Origin: an uncultured Brachyspira sp.
GTDB lineage: Bacteria; Spirochaetota; Brachyspiria; Brachyspirales; Brachyspiraceae
Assembly (NCBI GenBank): GCA_934725525.1
Contig: CAKVCG010000106.1
Span: 1-5,993 of the forward strand
Reading direction: 5' to 3'
DNA: 5,993 bases
Translations under genes and position numbers: made by a program
The notes under the pieces: model-generated
Database searches by the model: none
What the model was told of the DNA's origin: nothing
What the model saw: the letters and a program-made list of their open reading frames with translations, nothing else
Part shown: positions 1 to 5,690 of the stretch, piece by piece
How the letters are laid out: every line of letters begins with the position of its first letter
Numbering within the stretch: the first letter of the stretch is position 1

Positions 1-118
1 CCAAACCTTTTCTTACATACATATCGAAAGTATCGCATGAATTTACGAATAATATTAAAATCGTTAGAAAAATTGAAATTATAATTTTATTTATTTTGTT
101 TTTATTAATAATTTTCAC
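1..118 (-). CDS. Putative lipoprotein, N-terminal part only (runs off the left edge)
   Basis: Reading the minus strand from base 118 gives an open frame of 39 codons to the window edge. It begins V/M-K-I-I-N-K-N-K-I-N-K, a Lys/Asn-rich basic start. A hydrophobic stretch follows (residues ~12-25, I/L/F-rich), then V-N-S-C with the cysteine at residue 28 if counted from the GTG at 118. This n-region, h-region and lipobox pattern is a signal peptidase II signal; spirochete lipoboxes are known to be looser than the Gram-negative consensus, so Asn at -2 is tolerable. The mature protein would be lipidated on Cys28 and membrane anchored; only C-D-T-F-D-M-Y-V-R-K-G-L is visible, so its function cannot be told. 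The start is uncertain: GTG at 118-116 lies inside the AAGGTGA ribosome site, while in-frame ATT codons at 112 and 109 sit just downstream of it. It is transcribed divergently from the DJ-1 gene. Confidence 0.7.
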   Translation of the reverse strand, partial: MKIINKNKINKIIISIFLTILILFVNSCDTFDMYVRKGL

Positions 119-121
119 CTT
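115..121 (-). promoter_or_regulatory. Ribosome binding site of the left-edge lipoprotein gene
   Basis: The minus strand reads AAGGTGA here, a strong Shine-Dalgarno match. The only conventional start codon in frame (GTG, 118-116) is inside this motif. The codon at normal spacing (5 nt) is ATT at 109-107, in frame with the signal peptide. Either the GTG is used with no proper upstream ribosome site, or a rare ATT start is used. Confidence 0.5.
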
Positions 122-140
122 GTATTTTAATGAACTGACT

Positions 141-146
141 ATTATA
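141..146 (-). promoter_or_regulatory. Possible -10 box for the lipoprotein gene
   Basis: The minus strand reads TATAAT at 146-141, which would place transcription start near base 134 and leave a leader of about 16 nt before the coding frame. No good -35 hexamer lies 16-18 bases upstream (the nearest TTG-type motif, TTGCAA at 173-168, is 21 bases away). In DNA this AT-rich a perfect -10 can occur by chance, so this is a weak call. Confidence 0.3.
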
Positions 147-185
147 TTAAACATTATTTTTGTATATTTGCAAGCATAAAATAAC

Positions 186-214
186 TTGAAAAATTATAAA
201 TTAAGCAATACAAT
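186..214 (+). promoter_or_regulatory. Sigma70-type promoter of the DJ-1 family gene
   Basis: TTGAAA at 186-191 and TACAAT at 209-214 each match the housekeeping consensus at 5 of 6 positions, with exactly 17 bases between them. Transcription would start near base 221, giving a leader of about 20 nt that carries the GGAG ribosome site. This is the best promoter in the window. No clear operator is visible around it. Confidence 0.6.
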
Positions 215-230
215 ATCAAAAGACTATTTT

Positions 231-234
231 GGAG
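231..234 (+). promoter_or_regulatory. Ribosome binding site deciding the DJ-1 start
   Basis: GGAG at 231-234, six bases before the ATG at 241. An in-frame TTG at 229 would extend the protein by four residues but overlaps this ribosome site, so ATG 241 is the start. Confidence 0.75.
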
Positions 235-240
235 TTTTAT

Positions 241-819
241 ATGTCAAAAAAAATTTTAGTTCCTTTAGCGGAAGGTTTTGAAGAAATAGAAGCGATAACG
301 ATAATCGATTTATTAAGAAGAGCAAATTTGGAAGTTATAACGGCTTCATTAACCGATAATTTGGAGGTGAAAGGAGGACATAATATAATCGTCAAAGCCG
401 ATACGATTTTAGATAAAGTAATTAACGAAGATTTTGACGCTATATCTCTTGCTGGCGGTATGGGAGGAATGAATAATCTGAAAAGCGACAAAAGAATAAT
501 AGAAAAAATTCAAAAAATGTATAAAGATAAAAAACTCGTTTCAGCCGTATGCGCGTCTCCGATAGTTTTGGGAGAGGCTAAAGTTTTGAGAGGCAAATAT
601 ACTTGTTTTCCAAGCTGCGAAAAATCTATAAACATGGGAGAATATATAGAAAAAGATTTGGTTGTGGTTGACGAAAATGTCATAACCTCGAAAGGTCCCG
701 CTACAAGTATGCTTTTTGCGTTAGAAATTGTAAAATATTTAACGGGCAAGAATGAAGAATTATCGAACGCTTTACTCATGCCTCTTTTACAAAGAAAAAA
801 GAATAATAATTTAATTTAG
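241..819 (+). CDS. DJ-1/PfpI (ThiJ) family protein
   Basis: Complete protein of 192 residues, the usual length for the DJ-1/YajL branch of the class I glutamine amidotransferase-like superfamily. Visible hallmarks: K-I-L-V-P-L-A at the N-terminus; E-G-F-E-E-I-E at 11-17, whose last Glu matches the conserved Glu18 of human DJ-1; A-G-G-M at 71-74; the nucleophile elbow A-V-C-A-S-P at 102-107 with Cys104 (equivalent to DJ-1 Cys106); T-C-F-P at 121-124, the bacterial form of the position that is T-H-P in human DJ-1; and T-S-K-G-P-A-T at 149-155. There is no signal peptide, so it is cytoplasmic. Family members are linked to oxidative and carbonyl stress (redox-sensing cysteine, glyoxalase/deglycase-type activities, still debated); the exact reaction here cannot be told. 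A second cysteine pair, Cys122 and Cys126, forms a CX3C. It has its own promoter and is probably monocistronic. Its stop codon overlaps the end of viaA by 4 bases on the opposite strand. Confidence 0.92.
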   Translation: MSKKILVPLAEGFEEIEAITIIDLLRRANLEVITASLTDNLEVKGGHNIIVKADTILDKVINEDFDAISLAGGMGGMNNLKSDKRIIEKIQKMYKDKKLVSAVCASPIVLGEAKVLRGKYTCFPSCEKSINMGEYIEKDLVVVDENVITSKGPATSMLFALEIVKYLTGKNEELSNALLMPLLQRKKNNNLI

Positions 820-2237
820 TAAATATTTTTTAACCCGCCGTCAATATCGAATATCCAATGTTTATTAAATACTTTTCTGTAGGAATAGCCGAATGGAAAT
901 TTACCGATTGAAACGGAAAAAAATTTATTTCCTTTTAATTTTTGTTTATCGCATAATTCTATTAAATGATAAGGCATATCTTCCATCATAAAATCGGACA
1001 ATACCAAAACATCAGCGTTTCTGAAGTTGTCCGTATTCATGATTCTGTTTGCCTCGTTCAGTGCTTTATAAATATCCGAACCGCCATGATAACTTAATTT
1101 AAGAAAATTTATAAGCTCGTTAATTCCGTCATATTTTGAAAATTTATAAGAGTAAATTTCCACGCTGAAATTTATTAAATAAATATTTCTGTTTTCGGAC
1201 AAAGCCTGCATGACGATTTTTAACATTGTCGCTTTTGCAATATATTCGTTTATTCCTTTCATCGAGCCGCTCGTATCGATGCAAATTATTACGGGACCTC
1301 TGCCGTCAATATAGCCCGCTTTAATTTTTTGTTTTTCTTTTTCGTCAAAAATATAAGAATCTTTATCGAAACACATTAATCTGTTTTCTATATATTTTAA
1401 TTTAAACAATTTTTCAAAATCTTTGTCGCAAAGTAAAGAAAGCTCTTCGGGAACTATATTCTCAATATCTTTTGAAAAATAAATTCCCACTATTTCGTCT
1501 TTTGAAGTAATTTTTTTATTTGAATAATTATAAGAGTCTTTGAATTCTATATTATTAATAACGTTTTCAATATCGACTCTTCTTCCCATACTGTCGCAAA
1601 TTTTTTCTATATCTTTATAATCGTCTATAAAATCAACCCATCTTTGAAGAAGCGAAATATCGTCTTCCGACAATTCTCCGACTCTGAAATCCCAAAGAAC
1701 CCCAGTTTTTATTCTTAAAATATTCGACATATATTTAAGTTTTTTTAAAAGTTTAATCCAAGATTCCATATCGACAATAAATTTATCTCTTCTACTTTTA
1801 ATAACATTCAAAGTCCAAGTATTATTTTTTTCGTTATAAGATTTTTCCCAAGAAGAGATAATATTTTTTTTAATTATATTCAAATTTTTATCATTTATTT
1901 TGTCAGTCCAAAAATTAGAATCAATATTTTTATCAATTTCTTTGAAACAATTTAAATAATTAATTATTTCGTTTTTATTGGAATTTTTATTTCGCATTTT
2001 TTTAAAAGCAATATCCAATTCTATTTTATTATTTTGATAAGGATTGCTATTTTCTATATATTCTTTTAGCTCTTTTTTCCATTTTGAAATTTTTATTTCA
2101 AGTTCGTCTTCGAGTCTTTTATCGTCAATATTTTTAAACGAACCGTAAAAAACTCCTCTCGCCATGTCCTCCGTTTTTTTAATTTCTTTTTTTATAATAT
2201 TATTTGTCGTTTCAGAATTATTTTCAAATTGTCGCAT
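816..2237 (-). CDS. viaA: ViaA-like von Willebrand factor A domain protein, RavA partner
   Basis: 473 residues, close to E. coli ViaA (about 483). The C-terminal half is a VWA domain with the metal-ion-dependent adhesion site: R-G-P-V-I-I-C-I-D-T-S-G-S-M with DxSxS at 321-325, G-G-S-D at 385-388 (E. coli has G-G-T-D; Ser is a conservative swap) and L-S-D-F at 413-416, ending H-W-I-F-D-I-D-G-G like the tail of ViaA. The ViaA-specific segment T-G-V-L-W-D at 178-183, matching G-R-L-W-D-M in E. coli, separates it from generic VWA proteins. The N-terminal ~300 residues are helical and Lys/Asn-rich. In E. coli ViaA binds and stimulates RavA, and the pair acts at the inner membrane on respiratory enzymes and aminoglycoside sensitivity. 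The chosen start overlaps the end of ravA by 14 bases, which suggests translational coupling, but no good ribosome site precedes it. The next Met (codon 25, base 2165) has GGAGG only 2 nt upstream, too close to be ideal. Confidence 0.9.
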   Translation of the reverse strand: MRQFENNSETTNNIIKKEIKKTEDMARGVFYGSFKNIDDKRLEDELEIKISKWKKELKEYIENSNPYQNNKIELDIAFKKMRNKNSNKNEIINYLNCFKEIDKNIDSNFWTDKINDKNLNIIKKNIISSWEKSYNEKNNTWTLNVIKSRRDKFIVDMESWIKLLKKLKYMSNILRIKTGVLWDFRVGELSEDDISLLQRWVDFIDDYKDIEKICDSMGRRVDIENVINNIEFKDSYNYSNKKITSKDEIVGIYFSKDIENIVPEELSLLCDKDFEKLFKLKYIENRLMCFDKDSYIFDEKEKQKIKAGYIDGRGPVIICIDTSGSMKGINEYIAKATMLKIVMQALSENRNIYLINFSVEIYSYKFSKYDGINELINFLKLSYHGGSDIYKALNEANRIMNTDNFRNADVLVLSDFMMEDMPYHLIELCDKQKLKGNKFFSVSIGKFPFGYSYRKVFNKHWIFDIDGGLKNIY

Positions 2238-3801
2238 GATTCGTAATTTCGCTTTTTAATTTTTCGGCGTTTAATTTTTCGCTTTCCAAATCTTCAATAT
2301 GATTTTTAAATATATCGTTTATAATATTAATTTTTTCTTCGAAAATAAAAATGTTTTGCGATTCGTTTTTTATTTTCTCAAAATTATTTTTTGAATCTAA
2401 AATTATATTTTCAATTTTCGATATAATGGAATTTATAAGAATCAAATAATTATCTTTTTTTTCTTTTTCGACTTTCTTTAAGCCGTTTTTTCTCATATAA
2501 AATGCAGGCTCGAATTTCGTAAAAGGTTCGTAATTTTTTGAAAGTTTATCGAACATTATTCCGTTCGTTAAAGTCGCTAAATTAATTTCAACTGAACATA
2601 TTTCGCTTTCGTTAAAATTGCATCTGAATTTTTTTGTCGCAAATCGTCCTTGGTCTAACGGATAAAAATAACCATTCTTATTCATGTTTTTTAGCGGAAT
2701 ATATATTATAGTGTCGACGTTATTTCCATATTCGTCAACTTTAACATTTAAAGTTTTTGCGATATATAATTTATCGTCAATATTTTCCGTATCGTAAGTT
2801 TTCTCCAAATTAAAAAATTCATTTTCAATATCCGATTTTAAATTTTCAAAATTTTCTTTCCAATCTTCAAATTTCGAATTTTTGAAATTATAAGAAATTC
2901 TAATCGCGTTTTCTACGATTTTTTTAACCGCTTCTATATGTTCTTCCAAACTCCATAAACAATTATCTAAAAGCAAAGTTTCGTAAATATCGACTTCGTT
3001 TTTATCGTTCAAATAAGCGGCGGTTTTCATTAAATAGGAAATATTTTGCCATCTTCTATCGGAAATATAAATTGGAATATCTTTATTATCTTCGTTAAAT
3101 TTTTCTATCGAAAGTTTAATCGCATGAATAATATTTAGAACGATTTTTGAAATTTTTATTTTATTAATTTTTTCGCTCATTTTATTCCATTCTTCCGTTG
3201 TTATTTTTAATTTTTCGTCAATTTCCACAAAAGGATTTAAACTCGTATTTTCCAAAAGTTTTTCAAAATTATCTCTATTTTTAAGCGGACAAACCGTAAG
3301 CCTCGTTATAAATCTATCGTATAAAGCTTCGAGTCCCTGATTTGGCGGAGGAGTTTCGTTGCTTGCCGAAATCAAACCTTTAAGTGGAACTTTTATTTCG
3401 TCATAACCGTTTTTAAAAATTCTCTCGTTTATAATAGTAAGCAAAGTGTTAAGTATTGCGGGAGTGCTTTTCCAAATTTCGTCCAAAAAAGCAAAATCGC
3501 TGTCGGGCAAATATCTTTTTATTTTCCTCACATATTTATCTTTTTTAAGCTCTTCCAAACTTATTGGCCCGAATATATCTTCGGGTGTGCTGAATCTTTG
3601 CATCAAATATCCAAAATATTTTGAATCCTTGAAAGCGTAAGAAACTCTTTTCGCTATAAAACTTTTAGCGGTTCCAGGCGGACCGTAAAGAAAAACGGGC
3701 TTTCCCGCTATAACGTTTAAAAAAGTCAAAGCGACAGTTTCTTTTCTTTCGTATAATCCAAGCGATAATAAAGATATTATTTTATTTATTCTGTCTTTCA
3801 T
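2224..3801 (-). CDS. ravA: RavA-like MoxR-family AAA+ ATPase
   Basis: 525 residues (E. coli RavA is 498). The AAA+ core shows G-L-Y-E-R at 15-19, Walker A G-P-P-G-T-A-K-S at 40-47, R-F-S-T-P-E-D-I-F-G-P at 69-79, Walker B F-A-F-L-D-E at 103-108 followed by I-W-K, the MoxR signature A-I-L-N-T-L-L near 115-121 and I-N-E-R at 124-127, sensor 1 S-A-S-N-E at 145-149, L-Y-D-R-F with the likely arginine finger at Arg163, and sensor 2 I-S-D-R-R-W at 246-251. All catalytic residues are present. Residues ~344-438 look beta-rich and sit where E. coli RavA carries its LARA domain; 440-520 is a Lys/Glu-rich helical, probably coiled-coil tail. RavA forms hexamers that work as an ATP-driven, chaperone-like machine with ViaA, encoded directly downstream here. 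The start at 3801 fits the family N-terminus, although only a weak GAG lies upstream (about 11 nt away). It is first in the operon and divergent from the methyltransferase gene. Confidence 0.94.
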   Translation of the reverse strand: MKDRINKIISLLSLGLYERKETVALTFLNVIAGKPVFLYGPPGTAKSFIAKRVSYAFKDSKYFGYLMQRFSTPEDIFGPISLEELKKDKYVRKIKRYLPDSDFAFLDEIWKSTPAILNTLLTIINERIFKNGYDEIKVPLKGLISASNETPPPNQGLEALYDRFITRLTVCPLKNRDNFEKLLENTSLNPFVEIDEKLKITTEEWNKMSEKINKIKISKIVLNIIHAIKLSIEKFNEDNKDIPIYISDRRWQNISYLMKTAAYLNDKNEVDIYETLLLDNCLWSLEEHIEAVKKIVENAIRISYNFKNSKFEDWKENFENLKSDIENEFFNLEKTYDTENIDDKLYIAKTLNVKVDEYGNNVDTIIYIPLKNMNKNGYFYPLDQGRFATKKFRCNFNESEICSVEINLATLTNGIMFDKLSKNYEPFTKFEPAFYMRKNGLKKVEKEKKDNYLILINSIISKIENIILDSKNNFEKIKNESQNIFIFEEKINIINDIFKNHIEDLESEKLNAEKLKSEITNHATI

Positions 3802-3850
3802 TTATTAAAAACTCTAAAATATAAAAAATTTTAATTTAAAAATATTTTCT

Positions 3851-3859
3851 ATTATAACA
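3851..3859 (-). promoter_or_regulatory. Extended -10 promoter of the ravA-viaA operon
   Basis: The minus strand reads TGTTATAAT, a perfect -10 with the upstream TG of an extended -10 element, which makes a weak -35 tolerable (only TTCTAA is available 16 bases upstream). Transcription would start near 3844, giving a leader of about 43 nt before the ravA ATG at 3801. A second minus-strand TATAAT lies at 3883-3878 and could be an alternative. Confidence 0.45.
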
Positions 3860-3883
3860 TTTTTTATAAAAATTAGAATTATA

Positions 3884-3912
3884 ATCAATTGATATTCTTC
3901 TTGATATTTTCT
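3884..3912 (+). repeat. Palindrome plus 12-base direct repeat in the ravA/methyltransferase divergent promoter region
   Basis: ATCAATTGAT at 3884-3893 is a perfect 10-base palindrome. It overlaps the first of two adjacent 12-base units (3889-3900 and 3901-3912) that both begin TTGATATT. The cluster lies between the candidate ravA -10 boxes and the methyltransferase -10, where a shared operator would be expected. Base composition here is extreme, so part of this may be chance. Confidence 0.35.
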
Positions 3913-3927
3913 TTATATTAATATAAT
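3901..3927 (+). promoter_or_regulatory. Possible promoter of the DNA methyltransferase gene
   Basis: TTGATA at 3901-3906 and a perfect TATAAT at 3922-3927. The spacer is 15 bases, shorter than the usual 16-18, so the promoter may be weak or activator-dependent. Transcription would start near 3934, inside the 14-base repeat array, leaving a leader of about 37 nt. A plus-strand TATAAT at 3880-3885 is an alternative with no good -35. Confidence 0.35.
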
Positions 3928-3984
3928 TATGTTAACTAAACTATGTTAATTAAATTCCGATAACTATATTATGATAATTAATAA
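3915..3984 (+). repeat. 14-base tandem repeat array overlapping the methyltransferase -10 box and start codon
   Basis: Two adjacent units, ATGTTAACTAAACT (3929-3942) and ATGTTAATTAAATT (3943-3956), match at 12 of 14 positions. In the same 14-base phase, the preceding unit 3915-3928 (ATATTAATATAATT) matches the second unit at 11 of 14. The following unit 3957-3970 (CCGATAACTATATT) matches the first at 9 of 14, and 3971-3984 (ATGATAATTAATAA), which contains the start codon, matches the second at 10 of 14. A shared TAAYTA core sits at positions 5-10 of units 1-4. The first unit holds GTTAAC, a 6-base palindrome. The two central copies are convincing; the flanking ones are only suggestive in such AT-rich DNA. 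Confidence 0.45.
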
Positions 3985-5680
3985 TACCTACATAAAAAAT
4001 AAATACCTTAAAGAAAATTTAATCGCTTATATAGGAAATAAAAGAAGATTATTACCTTTTATAGAAAATGTTTTTTTGGAAATTTTGGATAAAGATAAAA
4101 ATGTAAAAACGGCTTTGGATTTGTTTGCGGGAAGCGGAAGCGTATCGAGATTGCTAAAAACTTTAGATTTGGAAGTTTATTCCAACGATTGGGAATATTA
4201 TTCTTATATTTTGAATTATGCTCATATTCATGTAAATATCGAAGATACAAAAAATATGTTTCTTCATACGGGCGGGCTTCAAAATACTATTGAAACGATT
4301 AATAATATCTATAGAATAAAAAATAAAGACAGATATATTTCAAAATATTATTCTCCGAAAAACGATTATAATCCCGATTTAAAAAACGAAAGATTATTTT
4401 ATACTCAATATAACGGAACTAAAATAGATATTATAAGACATAATATTGAAGAGCTTTACAAAAATAACGCTATAAATCAAAAAGAATATTTTTATTTAAT
4501 CGCTTCTCTAATTTACGAGGCGGCTACTCATACGAACACATCGGGAGTTTTCAAAGCTTTTCATTCGGGTTTCGGCGGAAGAAATAAAGACGCTTTAAAC
4601 AGAATATTGACTCCAATATCTTTAAAAGAACTTCCTTTATATAACGGCAAGAACGGTTATGTTAGCATGCTCGATGCGAACGAATTTGCTATAAAAAATA
4701 AAGATAAAAAATTTGATTTGGTTTATTTGGACCCTCCATACAATCAACATCAATACGGCAGTAATTATCATTTGCTTAACACGATTGCTTTGTGGGACAA
4801 ACCGAAAATAAATAAAAATATATATATCAACGGAAAGAAAACGGACAAAGGCGGAATAAGAAAAGATTGGATAAAGACGAAATCCGATTATTGCTACAAA
4901 AAAACGGCGAAAAATTCTTTAATAAATTTACTCGAAAATATAAACGCTAATCATATCGTTATGAGTTATTCGACTGATGGAATAATAGAATTTGACGATT
5001 TAATTTCAATACTCGAAAATAAAGGAGATTTGAAAATAGCGACTTCCGAATATGTGAAATATAGAGGAGCAAAAAGGTCGATAGTAAATAAAACAAAAAA
5101 CATAGAATATTTATTTGTAGTCGATTCAAGAAAATCGAAAATTAAAAACCGCAATAGCGATAATCATTTGAAAATAAAATATATCGAAAATATTCGATTA
5201 AAATTAAATAATCCCGTAAACTCCTCGAAAGATTATTTATTATTTGAAGGCAAAGAAGGAAATATAAAATTGAATTTAAAATATTCCGTTCATATAATCA
5301 ATGTCGAAGAAATTTGCGCCAAATTAAAAAATAAAAGCGTAGATTATATAAAAAGATTTTCGTTATTTTTGGATAAATATATTAAAGAAAATAATATTGA
5401 AGCTTTGAAAATTTATTTTTCGCATTTTAAAAAAGCAAGTTTAATAAACGATATAAAATTGATAAAATATTTTTCAAATCATATTTTGAAAATCTATACG
5501 AGATTATGCTCAAAAAAATCGAACGAATATATACTCGATATAACTAACGAACTTTTGGATATAATTTACAAATACGACAATATAAACTCCGTAAATAAAA
5601 TAAAGAAAAGAATGATTTATAATATTTCGCATTCTGGAATTTCGGATATAAATAAAAATAAAATTCTTAATAAAATTTGA
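3971..5680 (+). CDS. Alpha-class (D12, Dam-like) adenine-N6 DNA methyltransferase with long C-terminal extension
   Basis: 569 residues. Motif X, A-Y-I-G-N-K-R-R-L-L-P-F-I at 19-31, and motif I, L-D-L-F-A-G-S-G-S-V at 49-58, bind S-adenosylmethionine. The catalytic motif IV is L-D-P-P-Y at 253-257, the D-P-P-Y form expected of an enzyme methylating the N6 of adenine in DNA. The order X-I-IV is the alpha (Dam/D12) arrangement. About 195 residues separate motifs I and IV and would hold the target recognition domain, including H-T-N-T-S-G-V-F at 187-194 and G-G-R-N-K-D at 202-207. After the catalytic fold (to ~385), residues ~400-569 form a Lys/Asn/Ile-rich, mostly helical tail of unknown role. 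A typical Dam is about 270 residues, so this resembles a restriction-system methylase more than Dam. No endonuclease is nearby. No ribosome site precedes ATG 3971, yet an in-frame stop at 3947 rules out an upstream start other than ATT 3968. It is divergent from ravA, convergent with the DUF368 gene, and its target sequence is unknown. Confidence 0.88.
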   Translation: MIINNTYIKNKYLKENLIAYIGNKRRLLPFIENVFLEILDKDKNVKTALDLFAGSGSVSRLLKTLDLEVYSNDWEYYSYILNYAHIHVNIEDTKNMFLHTGGLQNTIETINNIYRIKNKDRYISKYYSPKNDYNPDLKNERLFYTQYNGTKIDIIRHNIEELYKNNAINQKEYFYLIASLIYEAATHTNTSGVFKAFHSGFGGRNKDALNRILTPISLKELPLYNGKNGYVSMLDANEFAIKNKDKKFDLVYLDPPYNQHQYGSNYHLLNTIALWDKPKINKNIYINGKKTDKGGIRKDWIKTKSDYCYKKTAKNSLINLLENINANHIVMSYSTDGIIEFDDLISILENKGDLKIATSEYVKYRGAKRSIVNKTKNIEYLFVVDSRKSKIKNRNSDNHLKIKYIENIRLKLNNPVNSSKDYLLFEGKEGNIKLNLKYSVHIINVEEICAKLKNKSVDYIKRFSLFLDKYIKENNIEALKIYFSHFKKASLINDIKLIKYFSNHILKIYTRLCSKKSNEYILDITNELLDIIYKYDNINSVNKIKKRMIYNISHSGISDINKNKILNKI

Positions 5681-5690
5681 GAGATAGAAT

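Noticed and set aside
229..240. TTG at 229 as the DJ-1 start
   Set aside because: It overlaps the GGAG ribosome site; ATG 241 has correct 6-nt spacing and fits the family N-terminus.
237..779. Two minus-strand open frames (84 and 89 codons) inside the DJ-1 gene
   Set aside because: They are antisense to a clear DJ-1 protein, have no ribosome site or family features, and are Ser/Phe-rich shadow translations.
1070..1085. Ser in place of Thr in the third MIDAS loop of ViaA (GGSD instead of GGTD)
   Set aside because: Ser can coordinate the metal through the same hydroxyl group and the rest of the MIDAS is intact, so it does not suggest loss of function.
3446..3640. A 64-codon plus-strand open frame inside ravA
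   Set aside because: Antisense to the conserved AAA+ core of RavA; no ribosome site and no recognisable protein.
4059..4250. A 63-codon minus-strand open frame inside the methyltransferase gene
   Set aside because: It is antisense to methyltransferase motif I and has no supporting signal.
4966..5154. A 62-codon minus-strand open frame inside the methyltransferase gene
   Set aside because: Shadow of the coding strand; hydrophobic residues come from complementing Lys/Asn/Glu codons.
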